From positions 91,447,137 through 91,511,136 of the forward strand of contig NC_132923.1 of NCBI RefSeq assembly GCF_047675955.1: a stretch of 64,000 bases of DNA. Direction: 5' to 3'. The position numbers were made by a program, and so were the translations under genes. Below, one piece after another: positions 34,612 through 46,114 of the stretch. The stretch comes from Chlorocebus sabaeus (lineage: Eukaryota > Chordata > Mammalia > Primates > Cercopithecidae). Below the pieces are notes generated by a model. The model saw only the letters and a list, made by a program, of their open reading frames with translations, ran no database searches and had not been told where the DNA came from. The stretch's first letter is position 1; every line of letters starts with the position of its first letter.

Positions 34612-34800
34612 TACTATTGTTGTCCAATGGAACCTTCTGCAGTGATGGAAATGTTCTATATTTTTGCTGTCGAATAGCCACATGTAGCTAATAAGCATTG
34701 AAATATGGCTAATGCAAATGAGAAATTAAAATTTTATTTGAATTGGTTTAAATTTAAATTGCCACATGAAGCTAGTGCCTACTGTATTTGATAATGCTGG
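34612..34800. mobile_element. DNA transposon remnant, hAT-like
   Basis: It contains 'cagtgatggaaatgttctat', 'agccacatgtagctaataag' and the partly complementary 'ttgccacatgaagctagtg', the fold-back look of a non-autonomous element. The family was not assigned. Confidence 0.55.
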
Positions 34801-36496
34801 GCTACTTACATCTTTGCCTTTGTTTTGCTACAGGTATATGTGTTCCAGCCTAGAAACATGTAGGGTTGTGATGAGACCAACATTACCATTCCTATTCTGT
34901 ATCGTCTTGATATACTTTCTTAGCTTATCTCCTTCTGATACTTTTGCTTAGGAATGATCCCCACCTCCACCCTCATCCCCCTTAACTTAAAAAAGTAATA
35001 TTTTTTTGCTCTCAGCCAAGTTTTTCTAATGTATGAAAGGTAGCATTCAGTCTATCTAAATCTTCCCAATAAGCCCACAAAAGAGAAGATATATGTAAAG
35101 CCTCTGGCACAGGAACTGTCACACTGCAAGTATAATACATGAGAATGATAATTATTGTTAACCACGTGGGTTTGCCCTCTGATGGTGACCATTTTTGTTC
35201 TGCATAAGCCATCTGTCTCAAATATACTGTGGTTTAAAAGCCTGAAAGTGGATTACTTTTTAAAAGAAGCTTCTAATTATTTATATCTTTTATGTTTTTA
35301 TGTCTTCACTTTCACTATATATTTTGAATACAACAAAAGGAAATTATTCTAACCAGTGGCCTAGAGCAAAGTCCTCTTGTCTTTTGTTACCCAGAGGACT
35401 ATTAATGTAGTAGAAACATTTATTATACTTCCCTGTGACTCCTTAAATGTCAAATCAAGCATGACTATGTTTTATTCTCAAGGTTCTTAGAATTTGTATT
35501 TTCTAAATGCTTTCTGGTTGTCTTAGCAATTTGCCGTTAATACTTATGATTTAAATCTTTTGATTGCTATTTGTTGGTATGGCTCTTAGTCTATTTTCAA
35601 GTTGTAAACATTATAAGCTCTCTTTTATATGTGCAGAAGTATGAACCAGCGTTTTCCCCCAAATTGAGATTAGATCTACATTGGGAAGAATCCATCTCTT
35701 GGAACCCTAGGATTACACAGATGTGCCTTCTCAGGTACTGGCCCAGGTGGGAAGTTGCTGAGTAGGTGAGACTTCTGTTCTCTTGGCTTCGTCTAGTCAG
35801 AACAATTCCCCTTTTTATCTTTTTTATATTGAACTTCTGTATAAGAGTTTTGAAGAAAAGGTCTCCTACTTAAAAGAAAGAGAGAGAGAGAAACGAAGGA
35901 AAGAAAGGAAGAAAGAAAGAAAAAGAGTGTGCTGAAAATTACTCTGTTAGTGCTTTGGAAAGTCTACTTGGGAAAGAAGACTATCTGCGTGATCTGCCAG
36001 ATGGCAGGCATTTAATCCTCTGGGCATACCTTGGTTCTCTTCTGCCAGAGCTATTGTGTGCCCAGCAGGAGTGAGTGAGCTGAACCTTTGTAGTTCTCTT
36101 TTTCTTGACCCCAACCTCCCAGTTTCCCTTTTTCCCTTTATCTCCCTTCCTCCTAAGATTTCTATTTGGAAGGAAAAGTGTGGGCCTGGTAAGTCATAGA
36201 GGTAGTACTTGCGTAAATTTTGTTCATGTGCATGTATTCTGTTTATACATGGGCCCAGTGAAGATTGGTTGTTTTATCATCAGTTGCTCAAAGTTATCAG
36301 TTAAAAAAAGGAACAATAAAGTACTTTGTTGAGTGCAGGGACTGATTGTTTAGGTCTCTTGTGAATAAGGTTGTTTATGCCAGGAAGTCTTATGCTCAAG
36401 ATCTGTAACCCAGTTCCACGCCCCACTCACTTCCACTCCCCGGTGGCCTTTCTGAGGAACTATACACTCAGGTTTGTTCTCATACCTCCCCCCGAC
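34801..36496. other. Longest repeat-poor intronic stretch
   Basis: About 1.7 kb with no Alu and no recognised exon. A purine-only GA-rich tract (35873-35930) is the only marked structure. Confidence 0.55.
35873..35930. repeat. GA-rich purine tract
   Basis: GA and GAAA units with a single C interruption. Confidence 0.85.
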
Positions 36497-36757
36497 CCTG
36501 ATACAGGGTCTCACTCTGTTGCCCAGACTCACTGCAATCTCTGCCCTCTGGGCTCTAGCAGTCCTCCCACCTCAGCTTCCTGAGTAGCTGGGACTGCAGG
36601 CGGATGCCACCACACCTGGCTAATTTTGAACAAATTTTTGTAGAGAAAGGTCTCACTATATTGCCCAGGCTGGTCTTGAATTCCTGAGCTCAGGCAGTCC
36701 TCCCTCTTTGGCCTCCCAAAATACTGGGATTATAGGCTTGAGCTACTGTACTGGGCC
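36497..36757 (-). mobile_element. Alu with an internal deletion
   Basis: 'gttgcccagactcactgcaa' lacks about 25 bp. Confidence 0.92.
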
Positions 36758-36829
36758 CCTCTTTTTTGTTATTTATGCCATGAGAAATTTAATATTTCTT
36801 TTAGACTTCTCCTTCAATTCACCAAGTAT

Positions 36830-36960
36830 GAAATTGAAGAGTATGCCTTCAGTTCATAAATATTTACTTGGAACTACTCAGTCCTTCCCTGTGCTAGGTA
36901 ATATGATTAATGCAAGAGAAATAGAGGCTTCTTGTCTCCCAGAGAGTCTCCTTAAGAAGT
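36830..36960 (-). mobile_element. L2 3' end, antisense
   Basis: 'aaatatttacttggaactac' and 'ccctgtgctaggtaatatg' are typical of the reverse L2 terminus. Confidence 0.5.
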
Positions 36961-37149
36961 AAACTATACTATGTTGGAAATAGACTAGCATTAGCTAATG
37001 CTGTGAGAATATGGCAGGATATTTTCCCAGTCTCAGTTATTAAGACAGCCATCTTTCCAGTTATCCATCCTGAAAAATTCCAGCCATTTTTGGTTATCAT
37101 GTATTCCTTGCTTCTAATGAGAAGCTAAGCTGTGATTCTAAATATTCAG

Positions 37150-37440
37150 ACTTTTGCATCTATTCCTTCCCTTACATGTGTGCTGTAATTCAGCCTTCTT
37201 CACTTTCACCTGGAGTGAATTATTTTCCCTGCCTCTTTGCCCTCTTTTTCACTCTTCCTGATACACAGCTCTAGTTGTATAGTTTATTTCTTAAAACTTT
37301 TTGTGGCTCACATTGGTTTCAAAATTGAGTCAAAAATTCTTTAGACTGACAGTTAAGGTTCGATCTGTTTTTCTAACCTTTTCTTCCACTCTTTCTCTTG
37401 TACAGTTCACACAGCTCCACCATTTCCTAATTATATTCTC
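37150..37440 (+). mobile_element. Possible diverged L2
   Basis: 'cattggtttcaaaattgagt' and 'gttaaggttcgatctg' match the L2 order loosely. Confidence 0.4.
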
Positions 37441-37521
37441 TAGGACAAGTTATTTAACCTCTGTGCTTTGATTTCTTCTGTTTAATGAGAATAGACCAGA
37501 TCAGTTGTTAGAAATCACACT
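37441..37521 (+). mobile_element. MIR SINE fragment
   Basis: 'agttatttaacctctgtgct' and 'tgtttaatgagaatagacc'. Confidence 0.5.
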
Positions 37522-37612
37522 AGGGCAGGGCATGGTGGCTCACACCTATAATCCCAGCACTTGGGAGGCTGAGGCGGGAGGATCATTTGAGCCTAGGAGT
37601 CGTGAGCTATGA
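37522..37612 (+). mobile_element. Alu, left piece of a split copy
   Basis: 'agggcagggcatggtggctc' to 'gagctatgat'; preceded by 'agaaatca'. Confidence 0.85.
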
Positions 37613-38635
37613 TGGCTTCTTCCTGCCAACTGCACAGACAAAATCAATTCCCTGAGATTGTGGCATTGCAGTAAGAAAGAGTTTAATTGACTCAAGGCCA
37701 GCCATGCCAAAGAAGCAGTTATCACTTAAATCAGTATTCCTGAAGCCCTCTAGAGGTTAGAGTTTTTATGGACAATTTGGTGGGCAGGGCTGAGGGAATG
37801 GGTGCTGCTGATTAATTGGGGGTGTGGAAAAGTCCTTGTGCACTGAGTGTACCTCTGTGTAGGGCTACAACAGGAGTCCTCAACCGCCAGGTTATAGACC
37901 GGTACCAGTCTGTGGCCTGTTAGGAACTGGGCCACACAGCAGGAGGTGAGCAGGTGAGCAAGAATTACTGCCTGAGCTCTGCTTCCTGTCAGATCAGTGG
38001 TGGCATTAGATTCTCATAGAAGCATGAACCCTGTTGGGAACTGTGCATGCGAAGGATCTTGGTTGTGTGTCCCTTATGAGAATCAAACGCCTGATGATCT
38101 GAGGTAGAATAGTTTCATCCCAGAACCATCCCTCCACCTGCCCGTCCTCCAAGTCTGTGGAAAAATTGTCTTCCACAAAACCAGTCCCTCGTGCCAAAAA
38201 GGTTGGGGAATGCTGGGCTACAGGACCAGTTGAGTCATGAGTCACAAGTCTGGGTGGGGTCAGTCTGAAAAAATCTCTCAGAAAACCAGTCTTAGGTTCT
38301 ATAATAGTGATGTTATCTATAGGAGCAGTTGGAGAAGTCATAAATCTTGTGATCTCTAGCCACATGACTCCCAAGCAGTAAGAGATTGTAGAGCTATACC
38401 TACATTTTAGCAGAATTCTGGCCCCTCCCATTAGTTGGCCTTTCCTTAGTTCTACAAAGGTGGTTTAGTTTTGGGAAGGGCTGTTACCATCCTTGCTTTA
38501 AGGTTAAACTGTAAACTAAATTCCTCCCAAAGTTAGCTTGGCCTATGCCCAGTAATGACCAAAGACAAACAGCTTGAGGTTGGAGGCAAGATAGAGTTAA
38601 CTATGTCAGATTTCTCTTTTGCAAAGGTGGTTTCA
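37613..38635 (-). mobile_element. Solo LTR, same family as 880-1605, inserted in an Alu
   Basis: It aligns along most of its length with the LTR at 880-1605 once the MER1-type insert at 37871-38215 is removed. The Alu sequence resumes on its right exactly where it stopped on its left ('gagctatgat' then 'tgtgctgctgaac'). Confidence 0.7.
37871..38215 (+). mobile_element. MER1-type hAT-Charlie MITE
   Basis: Terminal inverted repeats CAGGAGTCCTCAAC and CAGCATTCCCCAAC (the latter read from the minus strand). It is flanked by 8-bp duplications ggctacaa (37863-37870) and ggctacag (38216-38223). Internal 'ggcctgttaggaactggg' and 'attagattctcata' fit the MER1 group. Confidence 0.85.
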
Positions 38636-38715
38636 GTTGTGCTGCTGAACCACAGACTGCGTGATATAGTGAGACCCTGTATGTAAAATAAATAAATAAA
38701 TAAATAAATAAATAA
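38636..38715 (+). mobile_element. Alu, right piece of a split copy
   Basis: 'tgtgctgctgaac' to an AAAT tail, followed by the matching 'agaaatca'. Confidence 0.8.
38683..38715. repeat. (AAAT)n microsatellite
   Basis: AAAT units forming the tail of the split Alu. Confidence 0.88.
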
Positions 38716-38834
38716 GAAATCAAATTGAATTAAATGTTGAATAATTTTTAAATAATCAGATTTTTGAAATATCTTAAGGGTGAATGAATGTGGATGTGGG
38801 GTGTGTTACAGAATAAATGGGCAGTGTTTTAAAA

Positions 38835-39136
38835 TTTTTTTTTTTTTTTTTTGAGATAGAGTTTTGCTGTTGTTGCCCAAGCTGGGGTGCAATGGTGCAA
38901 TCTTGGCTCACTGCAACCTCTGCCTCCCAGGTTCAAGTGATTCTCCTGCCTTAGCCTCCTGAGTAGCTGGGATTACAGGCACGCGCCACCATGCCCAGCT
39001 AATTTTTTGTATTTTTAGTAGAAATGGGGTTTCACCATGTTAGCCAGGCTGGCCTCGAACTCCTGACCTCAGGTGATCCATTTGCCTCAGCCTCCCAAAA
39101 TACTGGGATTACAGGCATGAGCCACTGCTACCGGCC
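38835..39136 (-). mobile_element. Alu
   Basis: T-run to 'taccggcc'. Confidence 0.94.
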
Positions 39137-39297
39137 TAAAATGTTTTTTTGCATCTGTTGAAAGTTGAAAAAAATAATAATAAAGTGGATCTCTGATTTT
39201 ATCATTGTAATCCTCGTGGGTAACTAGGTGAAAGACTCTCAAGAGAGTTCACAAAGCATCTTTTGTAACACTAGCATATTGGTAAGGTGATCTTAAA

Positions 39298-39586
39298 TTT
39301 TTTTTTTTTTTTGAGATGGAGTCTCACTGTGTCACCCAGGCTGGAGTACAGTGGCATGATCTCTGCTCACTGCAACCTCCAACTCCCAGGTTCTTGTGCT
39401 TCAGCCTCCCAAGTAGTTGGGATTACAGGCATGTGCCACCACACCCAGCTAATTTTTGTATTTTTAGTAGAGATAGGGTTTCACCATGTTGGTCAGGCTG
39501 GTCTCAAACTCCTGGCCTCAAGTGATCTGCCCCCCTTTGGCCTCCCAAAGTGCTGGGATTACAGGTGTGAGCCACTGTGCTTGGCT
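39298..39586 (-). mobile_element. Alu
   Basis: T-run to 'gtgcttggct'. Confidence 0.94.
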
Positions 39587-39689
39587 GAAGATTTTTAATA
39601 TAAACAATGATTACTAGTTATTGAGTACCCTTTATAGACCACTATTAATTTCCTGTCGCACTCCATTTCTTCCTTTCCAGACCTCTCCC

Positions 39690-40440
39690 ACCATTCATCT
39701 ATCACTTGAGCCAAAAGCTTACCATTCTTATTATCTTTCTCTTACACCCTATTTCAAACCATCAAGTAGTTCAGCATTATCTTCAAAATATGTCCTGAAT
39801 CTATTTGCCACCTCTACATCTACTACTGTAGCCCAACCATCCTAATTGATCTCTTGTCTTCCCCCTTTGCCCCACAATAGCCAGATTGAATTTTAAGAAG
39901 GTAAATCAGATTATGTCATTTCCCTGCTGAATTTCCTAATACAGCTTTTTGTCATTCTTCAAAGTTCATACTCTGGGCTTTAACCTATCAGGCCCTAAAT
40001 GATTTGGTCTACCTGGCTCTGCCCATATTTCCAATCATTCCTCCTTTTTCTTACATCATTCTAACCACACTCACTAACCTTCTTGTTTCTCAGACACATT
40101 AAGCTTTTTACCCTGCTTCAGGGCCTTTGTACTTACTTTATTCCAGAATCATATGATATACCTTTGCTGAGATTCTCCTGCCTTAGCCTTTTGCCCCTCC
40201 TCAAAGAAATCTTTATGACTAGTCTAAAATAGACATCGATATCACTATATATATATTTCCTCTTATTGTGCTTTGTTACAAGTTCTCATTACTTCTGAAA
40301 AGAACCTTATTCATTTGTTTGTTTACTTATTACTTAAAGCCTCCAGTATTGAGAGAGCTCTCTGAGGGTAGAAGTTTATCTTTTTCACCATCGTATTTGT
40401 AGTACCTATAGTGTAGTATCTCTAGAAGCTGATGCCAATT
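39690..40440 (+). mobile_element. L2 LINE
   Basis: 'tcagattatgtcatttccct', 'gccctaaatgatttggtct', 'cagggcctttgtacttac' and 'ctctctgagggtagaag' follow the order of the L2 3' half. Confidence 0.8.
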
Positions 40441-41270
40441 AGAACCAAGCCAGTTTGCATCACAGAAACTTACAAAAGCTCAGTAACTGAAGGTGGGTAT
40501 CAGGCTTGGGCTAAAAATAAGAGGGCTTTTCAAAGTCTTTTAAGGTGTAACTGGGCCTGAAAGTCAACATCCCCATTTCTTGTAACTATTCAGTTAAATA
40601 TCACCCACCCCAAAAAGACATGGTTTAGTTTTGGAGAAAAATTGAACCAGAAATACTTCATACTAGTGAACACCTGATAGAATATGGGGAAGAATGCAAT
40701 ACTTAAAAGAGGAGATAGGGGGATAACCTGCATACTGGAATGGTAAAGCTCATAAGACTTCTAGTCACCTTCTATCACCTGGCTCTCAGGCAGGCAAAAA
40801 TCATTCTTATCCTACCCTCAACCCTGCCACTTGCCAGGAAATTGATGGATTTTTTCCTGGAAAAAATGAATAGCCCCAAATAAAGGAAGACAGTTTTTTT
40901 TTTAAAAAAGTGACAACCTTTGTCAGAAGTATTTGACTTTGGCAATATAATAAAAATAAAACAATTTTAAAAATTTAAAAAGTAACAACCAAAAAATCTT
41001 ACAGTTGTCATCCTTTTAGGAGGTTAGAGAAGATACTGCATCCATGAAACAAGAATAGAATACTATAAAATGTGAATAGAAAACCACACAGATTATTGTT
41101 TTTGGAAATTTAAAAATATGATTTAAAAAGTCAATAGATGGTTAAGGAGATGAAGTTGAGGAAATCCTCCATTAGTCGGAAAAGATGAGAGAAAATAAGA
41201 GAGAAAAGATACGAAAATTTAAAGATTAACCTAGGAAGTTTAATTTTGATTGATAAGAAAACATCTTCTA
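40441..41270. other. Unique intronic sequence
   Basis: No recognised repeat or exon. It lies directly beside the palindrome at 41271-41416. Confidence 0.5.
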
Positions 41271-41416
41271 GAACCCAGAGAGCGTGAGTCTATGGCCATA
41301 CCACCTAAGATCTTAACTAAGATCAAATGGGATGAGGCACATTGGGGTGGAGTTAAGATCAAATGAGATGAGGCACATTGGGGTGGTATGGCCATAGGCT
41401 CATGCTCTTTGAGTTC
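41271..41416. repeat. Imperfect palindrome with a tandem repeat in its loop
   Basis: Arms 41271-41305 and 41382-41416 are 35 bp each and complementary at 31 positions. The 76-bp spacer holds most of two copies of a 33-bp unit starting 'taagatcaaatg' (41318-41350 and 41354-41386, period 36). The second copy overlaps the right arm by 5 bp. Confidence 0.85.
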
Positions 41417-41807
41417 TCACCATTCAGTATGCAGACTAACCCATTGTGCTGGGCCTGGCTAATACCTGGAGGGGAGAACCAAAGGACATGTGCTTCCAGA
41501 TTGAAAGCGCCTAGCACAATGAATGAAAAAACAGCCACCTAGAGCATATCATTGTGAAATTTTAGAATATGGGTAATAAAAATATTCTAAACATTTCCAC
41601 AGAGGAAAAAATTTTTTTTAAATACTTACCTGTCTGTTTTATTATTGTTATTACTATTATCATAATAATCTGAAGTATCATATATTGAGGCTGTATAGCT
41701 TAAAGTTTAAGAGTTAAAAATTCACTCCCTGACTCTTCTATTTGCTCATCGTGTGCCCTTAGGTGAGCCACTTAATCTTTATTTTTCTTATCTCTAAAAT
41801 AGAAATA

Positions 41808-42112
41808 GGCCTCCTGTGGTGGCTCAGGCCTGTAATCCTAGTACTTTGGGAGGCCAAGGCAGGCAGATCACCTGAGTTCAGGAGTTCGAGACCAACCTGG
41901 CCAACATAGTGAAACCCCGTCTCTAATAAAAATACAAAAATAGCCAGGCATGGTGGTGCATGCCTGTAATCCCAGCTACTAGGGAGGCTGAGGCAGGAGA
42001 ATTGCTTGAACCCAAGAGGTGGAGGTTGCCGTGAGCCAAGATCGCGCCACTGCACTCCAGCCTGGGTGACCGAGTGAGACTACATCTCAAAATAATAATA
42101 ATAATAATTAAA
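41808..42112 (+). mobile_element. Alu
   Basis: Target duplication aaaatagaaat in a MIR. Confidence 0.94.
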
Positions 42113-42185
42113 TAAAATAGAAATATACTTATCACATATTTTTATAAGGATTAAATGAGATAAACTCTGTAAAAGTATTTACAGA

Positions 42186-42479
42186 GGCCGGGGGCGGTGG
42201 CTCACGCCTGTAATCCCAGCACTTTGGGAGGCCGAGACGGGCGGATAACGAGGTCAGGAGATCGAGACCATCCTCGCTAACACGGTGAAACCCCGTCTCT
42301 ACTAAAAATACAAAAATTAGCCGGTCGCAGTGGCGGGCGCCTGTAGTCCCAGCTACACGGGAGGCTGAGGCAGGAAAACGGCTTGAACCCGGGAGGCGGA
42401 GCTTGCAGTGAGTGGAGATCGCGCCACTGCACTGCAGCCTGGGCGACAGAGTGAGATTCTGTCTCAAAAAAAAAAAAAA
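42186..42479 (+). mobile_element. AluY-like
   Basis: Perfect 15-bp target duplication 'aaagtatttacagag'. Confidence 0.95.
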
Positions 42480-42585
42480 GTATTTACAGAGTGTGTCTGA
42501 CGCGACCTTAGGTGCTCGGTAAATGTTATACATCACCATCATTGTTTGTCTGTTTCCTTGAAGGAGGGAACATTACATTTCTTCC

Positions 42586-42900
42586 TTTTTTTTTTTTTTG
42601 AGACAGAGCCTCGCTCTGTCGCTCAGGCTGGAGTGCTTCGCTCAGGCTGGAGTGCAGTGGCGCGATCTCGGTTCACTGCAAACTCCGCCTCCCAGGTTCA
42701 CGCCATTTTTCTGCCTCAGCCTACCCAGTAGCTGGGACTACAGGCACCCGCCACAACACCCGGCTAATTTGTTTGTATTTTTAGTAGAGACGGGGTTTCA
42801 CCTTGTTAGCCAGCATGGTCTGGATCTCCTGACCTCGTGATCCACCCGCCTCGGCCTCCCAAAGTGCTGGGAGTCCAGGCGTGAGCCACCGCGCCAGACC
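42586..42900 (-). mobile_element. AluY-like with a 19-bp internal duplication
   Basis: 'cgctcaggctggagtgc' occurs at 42620-42636 and 42639-42655. Confidence 0.94.
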
Positions 42901-44036
42901 ATCACATTTATTTCTATAGCCCCCACTTAATCCCCTTTGCATGGCACTGTACTTAATATATATGTGACAGACAGTACAAAAATTTCAAGTATTCTAATAT
43001 TTATGGAGAGCACAAACCTTGCACATACTAATTGCTTGATACATGCTTATTAGATTGATGTTTTCTTTCCTCTATACATTTCATTCACTTTGGGATAGGG
43101 AGAGGAAATAAATCATTGTGAGAGTATTCTCAAACTCTCATTGTGAGAGTTTCAGAAGTATGCTCACATAGATTGAAGTCTATATTTCTATTATGTTACT
43201 TTGGTGTAAATTTATAAGTAATTTTAGAATAAAGGAGAAATTTGGGAAGGTAGAAGAAACTTTTTTAGGGCTTGGGGAGACAACTTAGATATGTGAGTTT
43301 GTGATTATTAGTTCTCTTTTGAACTTCCTGGATTAAGAAAAAGCTTTTTGGCCATATTTAAAGTCACTGTATGTATATGTATTATTAGTTCTGCCTTTGT
43401 CAGGAGACTTGTTTGTTTGTTTGTTTGTTTTGTTTCTTTGCTTGCATGGCAGTTTTGAGCATTGTGATTTAAAATTTTTGTTAAACTACTTATAAATTCA
43501 TTCTTTGTTTAATTTCAGTTTGTTATTCAAGATAGAGGGTATATATTTTCCTCCCAGAAATCTTGGGTGTTTTTTATTTATTAAACTATTTTAATATTTG
43601 TAAGCAAGCAGATCTGACTTTAACTTTTTAGATCTTTGTATTGCTTCACCCCAAAAAAGTAAAATTGGACCATGAACTTGATTGGGCCTCTTGTTATTAT
43701 GTGTAGTGCTATTGACATAATCTGATTGCTGAGCAATGTTTGTTCTGCCTTTGGCTGTCTTAAAATTGGACTGTTAAAAACCATAGGCAAAAGGAGAAAG
43801 CGAGACTGAACCAGCTCTGCCTAGTGTCGCCTGATGTGACACTCTGGTGGTTAATGTCTGTTCAGCTGAGTTTTCCTTAGGAGTTCTCATATCTAGGACC
43901 TAGCACAACCAGTTTTCCATGATGTAATACCTCTAAAACATGTTTGAACTGCAGCGAGCCTTACCCAAGGATATTACTGCCTTTTTATAGGTTTAGATTC
44001 ATAGTTCTTCTGGGACTTGAGATCTGAGCCATTGCC
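42901..44036. other. Unique intronic sequence
   Basis: No recognised gene. It contains a small (TTTG)n run near 43409-43430. Confidence 0.5.
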
Positions 44037-44131
44037 TTCCTTCCTCCTCCTTCTCCTCCTCCTACCTTCTTCCTTCTTCCTTCTTTCTTTCTTCTTCTTC
44101 TTCCCCCACCCCCCCCCCCCTTTTTTTTTTT
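44037..44131. repeat. Polypyrimidine tract (TTCC/TTC) with a C-run and T-run
   Basis: An almost pure pyrimidine stretch containing a run of about 12 C followed by about 11 T. Confidence 0.9.
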
Positions 44132-44369
44132 GTCTGCATGGCTCACTGTAGCCTTGACCTCTCAGGCTCAAGCCTTCCACTTCAGCCTCCTGAGTAGCTA
44201 GGACCACAGGCATGCCCCACACCCAGCTTTTTTTTTTTTTTTGATATTTAGTAGAGATGAGGTCTCCCTATGTTGCCCAGGCTGATCTTGAACTCCTGGG
44301 CTCAAGCAATCCTCCCACCTCAGCCTCCCAAAGTACTGGGATTACAGATGTGAGCTGCTGTACCTGGCC
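44121..44369 (-). mobile_element. Alu, deleted after the tail
   Basis: 'tgcatggctcactgtagcct' follows the T-run directly. Confidence 0.92.
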
Positions 44370-44585
44370 TTTTTGTTGTTATTGGTGATTTTTTTTTCTA
44401 GCCCAAGTCCAAGAAATGACGGTATCTTTGTATTATTTGGGAGTAAAATGCAAAGCAATTTATTTTGTGCTACATGTTAAAGGTTAGTGGAGTCTGGTAG
44501 AGTATGTTACAGGTTCCTTTATTCCAAAATTATGAGAGGAAATTAGATAAAAATTCTGGAAAAACATACTTTTTAAAAAAGAATA

Positions 44586-44841
44586 GGCCGGGCACATTGG
44601 CTCACACCTGTAATCTCAGCACTTTGGGAGGCCAAGGTGGGCGGATCACTTGAGGTCAGGAGTTCAAGACCAGTCTGGCCAACATGGTGAAACCCTATCT
44701 CTACTAAAAGAATACAAAAAATTAGCTGAGTGTGGTGGTGCACGCCTCTCAGCTACTGGGGAGGCTGAGGCAGGAGGAAAGTTTGAGCCCAGGAGGTGGA
44801 AGTTCCAGTGAGCCAAGATCACGCCACTGCACTGCAGCCTG
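44586..44841 (+). mobile_element. Alu without tail
   Basis: Stops at 'ctgcactgcagcctg' and is fused to the next piece. Confidence 0.92.
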
Positions 44842-45058
44842 ACCAACACGGAAAAACCCCATCTCTACTAAAAATACAAAATTAGCTTGGCATGGTGGCG
44901 CATGCCTGTAATCCCAGCTACTTGGGAGGCTGAGGCAGGAGAATTGCTTGAACCCAGTAAGTGGAGGTTGTGGTCAGCCAAGATAGTGCCATTGCACTCC
45001 AGCCTTGGCAACAAGAGTGAAACTCCGTCTCAGAAAAAAAAAAAAAAAAAAAAAAAAG
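44842..45058 (+). mobile_element. Alu right two-thirds, fused
   Basis: Starts at 'accaacacggaaaaacccc', ends in an A-run. Confidence 0.9.
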
Positions 45059-45119
45059 GAATAGTAAACCAATTTATGTAGATTTCATCAATCTTTGTAT
45101 GCATCTGTTTCTTTTTCTT

Positions 45120-45419
45120 CTTTCTTTTTTTTTAAAGACAATGTCTTGCTGTTTTGTGCAGGCAGAGAAGTGCAGTGGTATGATCATAGCTTACTATAAC
45201 CTTGACCTTCTGACCTCAAGTGATCCTCCTGGCTGTCTTCTGAGTAACTGGGACTACAAGCACACACCACTATGCCTGGCTAATTTAATTTTTAAATTTT
45301 TTAGAGACAGGGTCTCACTGTGTTGCCCAGGCTGGTCCTGAACTCCTGGCCTCAAGTGGTCCTCCCACCTTGATATCCCAAAGTGCTGGGATTACAGGTG
45401 TGAGTCACTGTGCCCGGCC
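45120..45419 (-). mobile_element. Alu, J-like
   Basis: Diverged; T-run to 'tgtgcccggcc'. Confidence 0.92.
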
Positions 45420-45794
45420 TCTTTTCTTTTTTTTTTTTTAATGGTTATTTTTCTTAGCAGAGTTTCAGTGTTTTAGATGTAGGCCTTTTAGAAAACATAG
45501 TATCAAAATTATGTCCACGTTTTAACATTGTATTATAGGTTTACTTAGGCCTCTTAATCGTTGTTACCATAACCTTTAGAATCAGACATTTTTCTGGAAA
45601 GACCAGTATGGGTCAGAAGAACCCGTATGATATGGATGCTGCTTGCTGCTCAACGTTGGCAGCAGAAAAGCTGGTAAAGCAAACCAGGTAGATTTTCATT
45701 GGTTCATAGATAGGCAGTTCTTTTTTATGAATCAAAAATCAAAAGTGGTTTTATTGAACCGCTGGCCTTTTTTTCTTTCATAATCATTATCTCA

Positions 45795-45990
45795 GGGCAA
45801 AACATAGACTTTGGAGCCAAACATCCAGATTCTAGTACCCTCTTTAACGTTTGTCAAGTCATTTAAATACTCCAAACCTCATTTTCCTAGATGAAAAAGT
45901 GGGGGTAATTTCATCTCAGGTAATATATTTATAAAGCAACTAGCACAGTTTCCAGGTATATTATAGGTAAGCAGTAAGTAATTTTCTTGA
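45795..45990 (+). mobile_element. MIR SINE
   Basis: 'catagactttggagccaaac', 'caaacctcattttcctaga' and 'gcaactagcacagtttccag'. Confidence 0.75.
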
Positions 45991-46081
45991 CAGCTTTGAT
46001 ATAGTGGCCACATAACTCTTCCTACCAGGTGCTGTTATTCAGCCTTCAGGAGGTCCATGAACAGTACTAATAATAGTGTTG

Positions 46082-46082
<1 letters not shown>

Positions 46083-46113
<31 letters not shown>

Positions 46114-46114
46114 T
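46083..46114. repeat. (TTA)n microsatellite
   Basis: About ten TTA units at the tail of an antisense Alu. Confidence 0.9.

Larger units (their letters stand above)
41715..42540 (+). mobile_element. MIR SINE split by two Alus
   Basis: 'cttaatctttatttttctta' lies before 41808, 'taaggattaaatgagataaa' between the Alus, and 'taggtgctcggtaaatgtta' after 42480. Target duplications aaaatagaaat and aaagtatttacagag mark the two insertions. Confidence 0.75.

Noticed and set aside
37653..37800. Retroviral coding remnants next to the LTR
   Set aside because: The sequence aligns with the other LTR copy, so it is LTR and not an internal gene.
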